Shown: in pieces, positions 20,135-28,902 of the stretch
Position numbering within the stretch: the first letter of the stretch is position 1
How the letters are laid out: each line of letters starts with the position of its first letter
Source: Brevundimonas vesicularis
Lineage (GTDB): Bacteria > Pseudomonadota > Alphaproteobacteria > Caulobacterales > Caulobacteraceae
Assembly: GCF_027886425.1 (NCBI RefSeq)
Contig: NZ_CP115671.1
Location: forward strand, 2,294,001-2,358,000
Reading direction: 5' to 3'
Length of the DNA stretch: 64,000 nucleotides
Program-made: the position numbers and the translations under genes
Notes under the pieces: model-generated
Told to the model about the DNA's origin: nothing
Database searches by the model: none
Seen by the model: the letters and a program-made list of their open reading frames with translations, nothing else

Positions 20135-20469
20135 CGGTCGCCACCGTCACAGTCGAAGAGGCCGCCGCCTGGCTGCAAGCCGGCGAAGCGGTGCTGATCG
20201 ATGTGCGCGAGCCGGACGAGTTCGCCGCCGCCCGCATCGACGGCGCGATCCTGGCCCCGCTCAGCCAGATGCCCGCCGCCTGGGAGGCGCTGGACCTTCC
20301 GGCCGACAAGAAGATCATCGTTCAATGCCTGAAGGGCGGCCGCAGCCATCAGGTCTGCGCCTTCGTCGGCCCGACCGGCCCCGACGGCCAGCCGCTGTTC
20401 AACCTGACCGGCGGCATCCAGGCCTGGAATGCGGCGGGGCTTCCGGTCGTGTTCGCCGAGCAGGACTGA
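20131..20469 (+). CDS. Single-domain rhodanese-like protein
   Basis: A 112-residue rhodanese-like domain: VLIDVREPDEFAAARIDGAI, then the active-site loop with a cysteine in VQCLKGGRSHQV, and GGIQAWNAAGLPV at the end. The loop Cys indicates a possible sulfurtransferase. It starts within the TerC stop (ATGA overlap), implying translational coupling with the membrane protein, and ends against the convergent 2OG oxygenase gene. Confidence 0.88.
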   Translation: MTVATVTVEEAAAWLQAGEAVLIDVREPDEFAAARIDGAILAPLSQMPAAWEALDLPADKKIIVQCLKGGRSHQVCAFVGPTGPDGQPLFNLTGGIQAWNAAGLPVVFAEQD

Positions 20470-21183
20470 TCAGCGACCGCGCAGCCAGCCGGTAACTGAA
20501 ATCCGGTCCGCCGCCGCCGACAGGGCGACCTGCGTCACCGAATGGGGCGTCGGCACCTTCAGCAGGTTCAGGGTGTTGAAGCGCGGCGTAAAGGCCTCCG
20601 CCACATTGCCGTCGGCGCCATGGAAAGCCAGAAGGCCGCCCCATTCGATCCGCCACGCCGGCGTCAGGTTCAGCACATAGGCGAAGAAGCGATTCTTGCC
20701 CTCGGCGTGATCGTCATGCTCGGTCAGAAAATGGCCGGCGCGATAACGGGTCAGTTGCGCATCGGCCAAGGCGAGCCGCGGCTCGCCTGTCACGTCCCGC
20801 ATCAAGCCCAGGAAGGCCTCGCCGTTTAGGAAGGCCAACAGATCGGCCCACACCGGCGCCGCCTGCCCGGCCTGAACCAGATCGTAGATCGGGTGATTGT
20901 CGTACAAATACTGGAAGTCCGCCTGGGCCGAGACCTGCACCGCCTGAGCCAACGCCTGTTTCTGATCCGGCGTCAGAGAGGCCAGCCAGGCGGCGGGCAG
21001 ATCGACATGGCCGGTCCCGCGTCGCGTCACGACGTTGTAATCGGCGGCCGTCGCCGCGTCGTAGAGCGCTTGCGCGTCAGTCACAGCCAAGACGCCGTCG
21101 ATCTGCGCCCGCCCCGTGCGCGCCAGCCGTTCGCGAATGGCGGCGCGCGCTTGGTCAGTCAGGGGCGTCAGGGTCGGCGTCAT
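20470..21183 (-). CDS. 2OG-Fe(II) oxygenase family protein
   Basis: A 237-residue double-stranded beta-helix dioxygenase. The iron triad is visible as HDDH in FLTEHDDHAEGKNR and the distal His in PTPHSVTQV, followed by the 2-oxoglutarate-binding Arg in ADRISVTGW. The upstream helix region (DFQYLYDNHPIYDLV) resembles the prolyl-hydroxylase-like (Tpa1/Ofd1/PKHD) group. The substrate is unknown. It stands on its own, 17 bases downstream of metG on the same strand, so may be co-transcribed with it. Confidence 0.82.
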   Translation of the reverse strand: MTPTLTPLTDQARAAIRERLARTGRAQIDGVLAVTDAQALYDAATAADYNVVTRRGTGHVDLPAAWLASLTPDQKQALAQAVQVSAQADFQYLYDNHPIYDLVQAGQAAPVWADLLAFLNGEAFLGLMRDVTGEPRLALADAQLTRYRAGHFLTEHDDHAEGKNRFFAYVLNLTPAWRIEWGGLLAFHGADGNVAEAFTPRFNTLNLLKVPTPHSVTQVALSAAADRISVTGWLRGR

Positions 21184-21200
21184 CGCTTATCCCTTTCGGA

Positions 21201-22904
21201 TCAGGCGTCCGCGCCGCCGAAGCGTTCGGACCATTCCGCGACCTGGGCGTCCTCGATCTTGGCGAACAGCACGCCCTGAGCTTCCACCTTGCCGCCCACA
21301 GGCAGACGGTTCAGCAAATCCTCGTCGGCGCCAGGCCAGCTCAGGTCCTCCATCCCAACCGACGCCGCGATCTTGGGCGCGGTGAACGGCAGGATCGGCG
21401 CGGCCAGACGCGCGAACAGGGCCACCAGGTTCAGACCCGTGCGCACCCCCACCGCCGCGCGGTCGCGATCGGTCTTCAGCGCCGTCCAGGGCGCCGCCAC
21501 CTGCAGATACTCGTTGCCCAACACCCAGGCGGCGCGGATGGCGACAGCGGCCTTTCTAAACTCCATCGCCTCCAGCTGTTCGGTCGCCTCGGCGACGGCG
21601 GCGTTGATGTCGGCCTCCAGCTGGATTTCGACTGGTCCGGCCTCGCCGCCCTCGGGCACCACGCCGTCGAACTTGGATTCCGCGAACTTGACGATGCGGT
21701 TGACGAAATTGCCCAGCACATCGGCCAGGTCTTTGTTGGTCGAGGCCTGGAAGTCCTCCCAAGTGAAGGCTGAATCCGCGTGCTCCGGCCCATAGGCCGT
21801 CAGGCGCCAGCGCCAGTAGTCGGCCGGCAGCAGGTCCAGCGCCTGATCCATGAAGACGCCGCGCTTCTGGCTGGTGGAGAACTTGCCGCCGTACCAGTTC
21901 AGCCAGTTGAACGCTTTCAGCTGGTCCACCGTCTTCCACGGCTCGCCCGAGCCGATGATGGTCGCGGGGAAGCTGACGGTGTGGAAGGCGACGTTGTCCT
22001 TGCCCATGAACTGGACATAGCGAACGTCCTCTGCCCCCTCGTCCAGACGCCACCAGTCACGCCACGACCCGCCCGTCGCCTCGGCCCATTCCTCGGTCGC
22101 GGCGATGTATTCGATGGGGGCGTCGAACCAGACGTAGAAGACCTTGTCCTCCATGCCCGGGCGCGGAAAGCCGTCCTTGGTCACCGGCACGCCCCAGGCC
22201 AGGTCGCGGGTGATGCCCCGGTCGATCAGCCCCTCGTCCAGATGTTTGTACGCGATGGACTTGGCCAGCACCTGCCAGCCGCTCTTGCCGTCGACCCAGG
22301 CGCGGATCTCGGGCTCGATCTTGGTCTGGAGCAGATAGAGGTGACGCGTGTCGCGCACCTCCAGGTTCTTGGAGCCCGACACTGAGGAATAGGGATCGAT
22401 CAGGTCGGTCGGATCCAGCAGGCGTCCGCAGTTGTCGCACTGATCGCCGCGCGCGCCGACATGGCCGCAGTGGGGGCAGGTTCCCTCGACATAGCGGTCG
22501 GGCAGGAAGCGGGCGTCGTCGATCGAATAGATCATCCGATCCACCCGCTCCTCGATCAGGCCGTTCTTCTCCAGCGCCTCGGCGAAATGCTGGGTCAGGC
22601 GATGGTTCTGCGGGTTCGACGACCGGCCGAACCAGTCGTAACTCAGGCCGAACGCCTGACCCGCGGCCTTCTGGATTTCGTGCTGCTCGTCGCAATAGGT
22701 CCGCACATCCTGACCGGCGGCCGCGGCGGCCAGCTCGGCCGGGGTGCCGTGCTCGTCGGTGGCGCAGATATAGAGGACCTCATGCCCCTGGGCCCGCTTA
22801 AACCGCGCCCAGACGTCGGCCGGCAACATCGAGCCCGCCAGATTCCCCAGGTGCTTGATGCCATTGATGTAGGGCAGCGCCGAGGTGATGAGGATGCGGG
22901 CCAT
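21201..22904 (-). CDS. metG: Methionine-tRNA ligase
   Basis: A 567-residue class I aminoacyl-tRNA synthetase. ITSALPYINGIKHLGNLAGS gives the PYxNGxxHxGH-type first signature. The zinc-knuckle region CPHCGHVGARGDQCDNCG and FYVWFDAPIEYIAAT follow. The KMSKS-type loop is GGKFSTSQKRGVFM, a lengthened variant found in this MetG branch. The C-terminal anticodon-binding helices end at about residue 540; there is no EMAP/Trbp111 dimerisation domain. Start ATG 22904 is at the family N-terminus (MARILITSALPY). Confidence 0.96.
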   Translation of the reverse strand: MARILITSALPYINGIKHLGNLAGSMLPADVWARFKRAQGHEVLYICATDEHGTPAELAAAAAGQDVRTYCDEQHEIQKAAGQAFGLSYDWFGRSSNPQNHRLTQHFAEALEKNGLIEERVDRMIYSIDDARFLPDRYVEGTCPHCGHVGARGDQCDNCGRLLDPTDLIDPYSSVSGSKNLEVRDTRHLYLLQTKIEPEIRAWVDGKSGWQVLAKSIAYKHLDEGLIDRGITRDLAWGVPVTKDGFPRPGMEDKVFYVWFDAPIEYIAATEEWAEATGGSWRDWWRLDEGAEDVRYVQFMGKDNVAFHTVSFPATIIGSGEPWKTVDQLKAFNWLNWYGGKFSTSQKRGVFMDQALDLLPADYWRWRLTAYGPEHADSAFTWEDFQASTNKDLADVLGNFVNRIVKFAESKFDGVVPEGGEAGPVEIQLEADINAAVAEATEQLEAMEFRKAAVAIRAAWVLGNEYLQVAAPWTALKTDRDRAAVGVRTGLNLVALFARLAAPILPFTAPKIAASVGMEDLSWPGADEDLLNRLPVGGKVEAQGVLFAKIEDAQVAEWSERFGGADA

Positions 22905-22958
22905 GATCGTCCAGGTGTTCGGGGAAGCGCAGGGATATAGAGCGGCGGCGCGGTTTCC

Positions 22959-24305
22959 TCAAACGCCTTGCGGCAGACGGCGCGCAATACGGATGAAACG
23001 CCCGGTCAGCAGGGTCGAGGACGCCAGGCTGGCGATCACCACCGCCCAGACCAGGCCGTTGACGCCCATCTGATGCGCCAAAACCCAGCCCAGCGGCATC
23101 ATCACCGCGCCGTAGGCGGCGAAATGCATGATGGTGGGCCACCAGACGTCGCCTGCCGCGCGGTTGGCCTGGGCCGCCACGACCTGAATGCCGTCCGCCA
23201 CAAAGAACAACGTCGCCAGCACCAGGGCCGGAGCGGCGATGGCCAGCAGGGCCGGATCGCGATTATAGGCGCCGACGATCAGATGGGCGCTGGGCCAAAC
23301 CAGCAGGGCGACAACCAATGTCAGGGCCGTGACGACGCCCAGCCCGACCAGCCCGGCGCGCATCACCCCTCGCCCGTCGCCGGCGCCATAGCTGCGCCCC
23401 ACCAGCACCGCGGTCGCTGACGACAGCCCCATCGGCAGCATGAAGACGATGGCCGAGACGTTGAGCACAACCGCCCAGGCCGCCGTCTCCGCCGTACCGA
23501 TCTGACCGGCGAAGAAGGTGAAACCGGAAAAGGCCCCGACCTCGATGAAATAGGATGCGCCGGCGCCCAGGCCGACCTTGACCTGTTCGCGCGCGGCCTT
23601 GGGATCGCGCTCGGGCTTGTCGAAGATGCCCAGCGCCCGCGCCTCGGGCAGACGCAGGATGTAGATCACCAGAAAGATCGCCAGCGCCGCCCGCGCCCCG
23701 AACGTCGCCCAGGCCGAGGCGAAGGCGCCGTCGAAGCCGAAGCCGAGCAGGTCCGGGACCAGCACGATGTTCAGCACCAGATTGACCCCGTTCGCCACCC
23801 ACATGGCCACCATGCCGGGCTTGGGCCGGCCCAGAGCCTCCAGGAAGAACTGGCCCGTCACCGAGATCAGATAGAAGGGCATGGACAGGGCGAACACCAC
23901 CAGGGCAGGCCCCGCGCCCTCCGCCAGACCGTCCTCCAGCCCCAGCTTGCCCAGTCCCCACGGGCCAATGGCGATCAGGGCGATCATCGACACGACGCCG
24001 ATCTGCAACGAATAGGTCAGGCCGCGACGCAGCACCGAGCCGACCGCGTGCCGACGCCCCTCGCCCAGCATCCGCGCCGTCATCACCTGCACGCCCAGCA
24101 TCAGGCCCACCGCCGTCGTCACCACGATCGACGTCGGCGCCCAGGCCAGAGAATGGAACGCCAGTTCCTGGCTGGAATAGTTGCCCACCACGATGGCGTC
24201 GGTCAGCCCCATGGTCATGATGCCGATGCGCGCCAGGATCACCGGCCATGCCAGGTTCAGCAGGTCGCGGAAGGCGGTACGGGTCTGGGGGCTGAGCGCG
24301 ATCAT
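22959..24305 (-). CDS. MATE family efflux transporter
   Basis: A 448-residue polytopic inner-membrane exporter with 12 predicted helices in two symmetrical halves, as in the NorM-type MATE (multidrug and toxic compound extrusion) family. Recognisable segments are NLAWPVILARIGIMTMGLTD near the N-terminus, VGLMLGVQVMTARMLGEGRR, FFLEALGRPKPGMVAMW and the second-half repeat SSATAVLVGRSYGAGD. Antiport of Na+ or H+ for cationic compounds is the family role; the substrate is unknown. ATG 24305 is preferred over the in-frame start at 24350, which adds 15 Pro-rich residues. Confidence 0.9.
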   Translation of the reverse strand: MIALSPQTRTAFRDLLNLAWPVILARIGIMTMGLTDAIVVGNYSSQELAFHSLAWAPTSIVVTTAVGLMLGVQVMTARMLGEGRRHAVGSVLRRGLTYSLQIGVVSMIALIAIGPWGLGKLGLEDGLAEGAGPALVVFALSMPFYLISVTGQFFLEALGRPKPGMVAMWVANGVNLVLNIVLVPDLLGFGFDGAFASAWATFGARAALAIFLVIYILRLPEARALGIFDKPERDPKAAREQVKVGLGAGASYFIEVGAFSGFTFFAGQIGTAETAAWAVVLNVSAIVFMLPMGLSSATAVLVGRSYGAGDGRGVMRAGLVGLGVVTALTLVVALLVWPSAHLIVGAYNRDPALLAIAAPALVLATLFFVADGIQVVAAQANRAAGDVWWPTIMHFAAYGAVMMPLGWVLAHQMGVNGLVWAVVIASLASSTLLTGRFIRIARRLPQGV

Positions 24306-24368
24306 CGGACGCGGCACAGGCCACGCCGACTCGCCGGGGTCAACTCCCAAAAACTTTGAGGGCTTGGC

Positions 24369-24767
24369 CTACCAGGCGCCCAGTTCGCGCAGCTGACGCA
24401 CCAGTTCTTCCGGAGCCTCGCCAGCGTCGAGGTCGGTCAGATCGACCGGCGCATCTTTTGGCTCGAAATATCGCCAACCCTGGAAGGGACGCCGAGCCAT
24501 GGGCGCGGTGCGAATGACTTTGGGTTCGAGCGTGATCTCGCATCGGCTCTGCTTGCCCTCGCCCAAGGTTGTGATGTCCAGCACCGGCTGTCGACAGACG
24601 ATCGTTCCCTTCACCACCCAGTAAAGCGAGCCGCCGTCCTCGATCTCGGTCGCCCGTTTCGGTGTCATTCGCGTATGAACCACCAGCGGCCCGCCCTTGG
24701 CGGCGCGGGTTTCCAGCCATTCGACGTCCGGCACCCCGACGCCCAGCTTGATCATGTGAAGCGGCAT
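24369..24767 (-). CDS. DUF1489 family protein
   Basis: A 132-residue protein that matches the alphaproteobacterial DUF1489 family: PLHMIKLGVGVPDVEWLE at the start, TRMTPKRATEI, GGSLYWVVKG, ITLEPKVIRTAPM and the C-terminal PFQGWRYFEPKDAPVDL. No signal peptide or membrane segment. Function unknown. ATG 24767 is preferred to GTG 24776. It is divergent from the ABM-domain gene. Confidence 0.85.
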   Translation of the reverse strand: MPLHMIKLGVGVPDVEWLETRAAKGGPLVVHTRMTPKRATEIEDGGSLYWVVKGTIVCRQPVLDITTLGEGKQSRCEITLEPKVIRTAPMARRPFQGWRYFEPKDAPVDLTDLDAGEAPEELVRQLRELGAW

Positions 24768-24871
24768 GGCGACCACGTAGTGCCCCTTAAACGCATTGGC
24801 CAGATTCTTAATCTTAGAGGGCTAACCATCGGCTCGCGCCGCTCAGTTCGCCCAGCGCCTTTAGGACCAGT

Positions 24872-25162
24872 ATGTACGGATTGATTACCCGCCTGACGGC
24901 CCATCCCGGCCGCCGCGACGAACTGGGCCTCTGCCTGCTGGATCCCAATGTGAAGCGACCGGGCTGCCACAGCTACGTCGTGGCGCACGATGTGAATGAC
25001 GCCGACGCCCTGCTCGTCACAGAGGTCTGGATGAGCAAGGCCTCGCACGATGCCTGGTTCAACACGATCCGCGAATCCAGAGTGATGCGTCCGGCGCTCG
25101 GCTTGATCGCGCTATGGGGCGACACGGTCGTGACGCGCCCGATCGGCGGCGTGGGGCTTTAG
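24872..25162 (+). CDS. ABM-domain putative monooxygenase
   Basis: A 96-residue single-domain protein of the antibiotic-biosynthesis-monooxygenase (ABM, dimeric alpha-beta barrel) fold: YGLITRLTAHPGRRDEL, CHSYVVAHDVNDADALLVTEVW and SKASHDAWFN. The family includes YgiN-type quinol monooxygenases, but many members have no known substrate. AGGA is 7 bases upstream of ATG 24872. The 3' end overlaps the convergent carboxylase alpha gene by 4 bases. Confidence 0.8.
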   Translation: MYGLITRLTAHPGRRDELGLCLLDPNVKRPGCHSYVVAHDVNDADALLVTEVWMSKASHDAWFNTIRESRVMRPALGLIALWGDTVVTRPIGGVGL

Positions 25163-27120
25163 TCCGCCTTCACCACCGCCAGCACGGCCGCCTCGACGAC
25201 CTGGTCGCCAAGAGACGCGACGCTTTCCACCACGCCGTCGAACGGCGCGGTCAGGGCGTGTTCCATCTTCATGGCTTCCAGCACCACGACCGGCTGGCCC
25301 TTCGTCACCGCATCGCCGGCCTTGACCGGCGTAGCCACGATCTTGCCCGGCATGGGCGCGCGCAGCGAACCATCCGACACCGCGCCCGCGCCTGAACCCA
25401 CGGCGGCGCGATAGGGCGTGACGCGACGCGCCTCGCCATCGACGAACAGGACGAACCCGTCATCGACGGCCTGATAGCCGAACAGGCGATCCCCCGCCTG
25501 AACCTGGTCGAACCCGACGTGGGCCACTTCTCCTTGAGAACCGCGCCAGCCCGTTTCGACCGGCGTCACCGCAGCGGACACGCCCTGACCGTCGACATGG
25601 GCCCAGACGGTTGTCTGCGCCGGCGCATTCAGGCGCACGCCATAGGACAGACCCGGCTGGCCGCCCCAGGGACTGAACCGGTCCGAACGCGCCTCGACCG
25701 CATCCGCCGCCGCTTCCGCAATCAGGGTCAGGGCCGCCAGCGTCGCTTCGTCGGACGGCTGCGGCTGCAACGCCGCCTCCTCCGCCGCGATGAAGCCCGT
25801 GTCCACGTCGCCCGCGACGAAGCGCGGATGCTCCAGGCAGCGTTTCAGGAAGCCGGCGTTGGCCTTGACCGGCCAGACCTCGACCTCGCCCGCCGCCTCG
25901 GCCAGACGCGCCGCCGCCGCCTCACGCGTGTCCTCATGCACGATCAGCTTGGCGATCATGGGATCATAGAACTGGCTGACCTCGCCGCCCTGCTCCACGC
26001 CGGTATCGACGCGTATGCCTTCAGGCATGACGAAATGCTCCAGCTTGCCGATGGAAGGCAGGAATCCGTTGGCCGGATCCTCGGCATACAGCCGCGCCTC
26101 CATGGCCCAGCCGTTCAGCTGGATCTCGGCCTGCTTCAGGGGGACCGGCTCGCCCGCGGCAACGCGGAACTGCCACTCGACCAGATCGACGCCTGTCACG
26201 CTCTCGCTCACGGGATGCTCGACCTGCAGTCGGGTGTTCATCTCCATGAACCAGACGCCGTCCGCCTTCAGCCCGTCCGAGGCGTCGGCGATGAACTCGA
26301 TGGTCCCGGCCCCGACGTAGTTGACCGCCCGGGCCGCCTTGATCGCGGCCCCGGTCACGGCGGCGCGCACGGCCTCGCTCATGCCCGGCGCGGGCGCCTC
26401 TTCGATCACCTTCTGGTGGCGGCGTTGCAGCGAACAGTCGCGCTCGTACAGGTGGACAACCTCGCCGTGCTTGTCGCCGAACACCTGCACCTCGATGTGG
26501 CGTGGGCGGGTGATGTAGCGTTCGATCAGTACCCGGTCGTCGCCGAAGGCCGCCGCCCCTTCCCGCTTGGCGCTGGCCAGACCGGCGGCGAAATCGGCTG
26601 GATCATCGACCCGTTTCATCCCCTTGCCGCCGCCGCCCGCGACCGCCTTGATCAGCACCGGATAGCCGATCCGCGCCGCCTCGGCCGTCAGGGTTTCCTC
26701 CGACTGATCGGCGCCCTGATAGCCCGGCGTCACCGGCACCCCGGCCTGGATCATCAGCTCCTTGGCCGCGTCCTTCAGACCCATGGCGCGAATTGAGGAT
26801 GGGTCCGGCCCGATCCAGATCAGGCCTGCCGCCGCGACGGCCTCGGCGAAGTCGGCGTTCTCGCTCAGGAAGCCATATCCGGGGTGGATCGCCTCCGCGC
26901 CGGTCGCCTTGGCCGCCGCCAGCACCTTGGCGCCGTCCAGATAAGATTCGCGCGCCGCCGCCGGACCGATCAGCACCGCCTCGTCGGCCTCGCGCACATG
27001 CAGGGCGTTGGCGTCCGCCTCGGAATAGACGGCGATGGTGCGAATCCCCATCCGCTTGGCGGTGCGGAAGACACGGCAGGCGATTTCGCCGCGATTGGCG
27101 ACAAGGACGGACTTGAACAT
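25159..27120 (-). CDS. Methylcrotonyl-CoA carboxylase biotin-containing alpha subunit
   Basis: A 653-residue fused biotin carboxylase/biotin carrier subunit. The ATP-grasp domain (VLVANRGEIACRVFRTAKRM, AVAGGGGKGMKRV, ERDCSLQRRHQKVIEEAP, MEMNTRLQVEHPVSE) covers residues 1-445. A BT linker follows, then a biotinyl domain with EAMKMEH at about residue 615. Acetyl/propionyl/methylcrotonyl alpha subunits look alike. The nearby beta subunit and enoyl-CoA hydratase point to 3-methylcrotonyl-CoA carboxylase in leucine degradation (liuD/mccA type). Start at MFKSVLVANRG, ATG 27120. Confidence 0.88.
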   Translation of the reverse strand: MFKSVLVANRGEIACRVFRTAKRMGIRTIAVYSEADANALHVREADEAVLIGPAAARESYLDGAKVLAAAKATGAEAIHPGYGFLSENADFAEAVAAAGLIWIGPDPSSIRAMGLKDAAKELMIQAGVPVTPGYQGADQSEETLTAEAARIGYPVLIKAVAGGGGKGMKRVDDPADFAAGLASAKREGAAAFGDDRVLIERYITRPRHIEVQVFGDKHGEVVHLYERDCSLQRRHQKVIEEAPAPGMSEAVRAAVTGAAIKAARAVNYVGAGTIEFIADASDGLKADGVWFMEMNTRLQVEHPVSESVTGVDLVEWQFRVAAGEPVPLKQAEIQLNGWAMEARLYAEDPANGFLPSIGKLEHFVMPEGIRVDTGVEQGGEVSQFYDPMIAKLIVHEDTREAAAARLAEAAGEVEVWPVKANAGFLKRCLEHPRFVAGDVDTGFIAAEEAALQPQPSDEATLAALTLIAEAAADAVEARSDRFSPWGGQPGLSYGVRLNAPAQTTVWAHVDGQGVSAAVTPVETGWRGSQGEVAHVGFDQVQAGDRLFGYQAVDDGFVLFVDGEARRVTPYRAAVGSGAGAVSDGSLRAPMPGKIVATPVKAGDAVTKGQPVVVLEAMKMEHALTAPFDGVVESVASLGDQVVEAAVLAVVKAD

Positions 27121-27207
27121 GAAGCGGTCTTAGCCGGATCGTGCGCATCAAGCGAGAGGTAGAGCACGACCCTTCTCACGCGACGCGGCAGGCGTTAAGC
27201 CCCTCCC

Positions 27208-27819
27208 ATGTCCCTGCGCCCCCTCTTCGTCACCCAGGTCTATGAAGCCTCCCTCGCCGAAGGGCGTGGCTGGCCCGACTTCAACGAACAGCTGATCGAC
27301 GTCATCCGCATGATGGCCGAGGAGGACGAGGCCGGCCGCCGGTGGTGCAAGGCCAACGCCTATCGCGGCTACACCTCCTACGGATCGCTGAACGACCTGC
27401 CCCAACGCTTCCCGGAGTTCGCCGAGCTGAAGCGCCATCTGGATCGCCATGCCGTCGCCTACGCCAAGGCGCTGAACTTCGACCTGGCCCGCAAACCCCG
27501 CCTCGACAATCTGTGGGTCAACATCTTGAAGCCCGGCGGCGGCCATACAGGTCACATCCACCCGCACGCTTTCCTGTCAGGCACCGTCTATATCGACGTG
27601 CCTGACGGCGCGTCGTCGCTGAAGCTGGAAGACCCCCGCCTGCCCTTCATGATGGCCCGCCCGTCGGTGACCGATGACGCGACCGAGGCCGAGCGGCCGT
27701 TCGTCTATCTGCAGCCTCAGGCAGGCACGGTGCTGATGTGGGAAAGCTGGCTGCGGCACGAGGTGCCGACCAACCTGGCCAAGGCCGACCGGATTTCGAT
27801 CAGCTTCAACTACGCCTGA
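27208..27819 (+). CDS. 2OG-Fe(II) oxygenase, TIGR02466-type
   Basis: A 203-residue putative dioxygenase of the TIGR02466 family. The iron-binding region is HTGHIHPHAFLSGTVYI, with the distal His in WLRHEVPTN and an Arg in the final strand DRISISFNYA. Residues 1-95 form a helical N-lobe. No substrate known. It sits on the plus strand between the carboxylase alpha gene and the enoyl-CoA hydratase gene, so those genes cannot form one uninterrupted minus-strand message without antisense to this one. AGCCCCTCCC precedes ATG 27208; no clear SD. Confidence 0.8.
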   Translation: MSLRPLFVTQVYEASLAEGRGWPDFNEQLIDVIRMMAEEDEAGRRWCKANAYRGYTSYGSLNDLPQRFPEFAELKRHLDRHAVAYAKALNFDLARKPRLDNLWVNILKPGGGHTGHIHPHAFLSGTVYIDVPDGASSLKLEDPRLPFMMARPSVTDDATEAERPFVYLQPQAGTVLMWESWLRHEVPTNLAKADRISISFNYA

Positions 27820-27854
27820 AGTCGGCCGCCGTTTCCGGCGGCCGATCAGCGCAT

Positions 27855-28754
27855 TCAAACCGTCCAGCTGGCCTTGCGCTTGTCCAGGAAGGCGGCGACG
27901 CCCTCGCGACCTTCATCCGACACGCGGGCGCGGGCGATGCGTTTGGCGGTTTCGTCCATCAGACCGTTGTCGATCTTGTGGTGGGCGATGTCGTTGACCA
28001 GACGCTTGGCCTCGCCCATCGCGCCCGGCGCATTGTTGGTCAGGCTGTCGCTCAGCATCGAGATGAACTCGTCCACCGATCCTTCGGGCAGCACGAGGTC
28101 GATCAGGCCGGCATGGGCGGCGTAGTCGGCGTCGAAGGCGTTGGCGGTCAGGAACAACTGGCGGGCGCGGCGCGCGCCGACGGCCTCGATCACATAGGGG
28201 GCGATGGTCGCCGGGATCAGACCCAGCTTGACCTCGGAGAAGGCGAAGCGCGCCCCCTCGACCGCCACGGCCATGTCGCAGGCGGCGACGATGCCCGCTC
28301 CGCCGCCCATGGCGTTGCCCTCGACCACCGCCACCGTCAGGGCGGGAATGTCGTGCAGGGCCTTCAGCATTTTCGCCAGGCCCATGGCATCGTCGCGGTT
28401 GTCGCTCTCGGACCAGCCGGCGGCGTCGCGCATCCAGTTCAGATCGGCCCCGGCGCTGAAGGTGCCGCCCGCCCCCCGAATGAAGACGGCCCGCACCCGG
28501 TCCGCGCCGTGCAGCGTCTCGAACGCCTCATGTAAGGCTGCGATAGTCGCGGCGTCGAAGGCGTTCTTCTTGGCCGGACGGTTGATGGTGACGAAGACGA
28601 CGCCGTCGGTGGTCGAATCGATCTGCACCAGATCATCGTCGGCGTCCGGCGCTGCATCGGGCACCAGCGGCTGGGCGATGCTGTTGATCTCGGCCGCCTC
28701 GGCGTCGGTGACGTCCAGGGCGTTCAGGTCGGCTTCGGTCGGTTCGTCGGTCAT
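27855..28754 (-). CDS. Enoyl-CoA hydratase (probable methylglutaconyl-CoA hydratase)
   Basis: A 299-residue crotonase-fold enzyme: VTINRPAKKNAFDAATIAAL, RGAGGTFSAGADLNWM, the oxyanion/catalytic region EGNAMGGGAGIVAACDMAV and FAFSEVKLGLIPATIAPYV with the catalytic Glu. Placement next to methylcrotonyl-CoA carboxylase suggests hydration of 3-methylglutaconyl-CoA, the step after carboxylation in leucine breakdown (liuC type). Residues 1-45 form an unusual acidic extension (TDEPTEADLNALDVTDAEA) before the crotonase fold; a later start is possible, but ATG 28754 has GGAG upstream. Confidence 0.85.
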   Translation of the reverse strand: MTDEPTEADLNALDVTDAEAAEINSIAQPLVPDAAPDADDDLVQIDSTTDGVVFVTINRPAKKNAFDAATIAALHEAFETLHGADRVRAVFIRGAGGTFSAGADLNWMRDAAGWSESDNRDDAMGLAKMLKALHDIPALTVAVVEGNAMGGGAGIVAACDMAVAVEGARFAFSEVKLGLIPATIAPYVIEAVGARRARQLFLTANAFDADYAAHAGLIDLVLPEGSVDEFISMLSDSLTNNAPGAMGEAKRLVNDIAHHKIDNGLMDETAKRIARARVSDEGREGVAAFLDKRKASWTV

Positions 28755-28818
28755 GGGGAACTCCTTCGAGGGATCAACGCGCGACGGCGAGAACGGCGCC
28801 GCTTCGGTGAAAAGTGCG

Positions 28819-28880
28819 AGTGAGCAAGAGTTGAGCGGCAGTCTGGCATGGATGAGCGACAAGCTCACCCCTTGCTCACT
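28819..28880. promoter_or_regulatory. Inverted repeat in the mccB-hydratase gap
   Basis: Perfect 10-bp arms AGTGAGCAAG (28819-28828) and CTTGCTCACT (28871-28880) flank a 42-base loop in the 148-bp gap between the carboxylase beta gene and the hydratase. Variant GTGAGC copies on either side (four in all) make a repeated motif. It could be an mRNA stem-loop or an operator. Confidence 0.45.
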
Positions 28881-28902
28881 GACACACCTCGCTCACCCCA
28901 AA

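Noticed and set aside
21800..21930. Possible damaged KMSKS loop in methionine-tRNA ligase
   Set aside because: GGKFSTSQKRG is a lengthened variant characteristic of this MetG branch; the enzyme otherwise looks complete.
25519..26796. 425-codon plus-strand frame opposite the carboxylase alpha gene
   Set aside because: Shadow frame; Arg/His-rich with no motif, on the reverse of a well-supported carboxylase.
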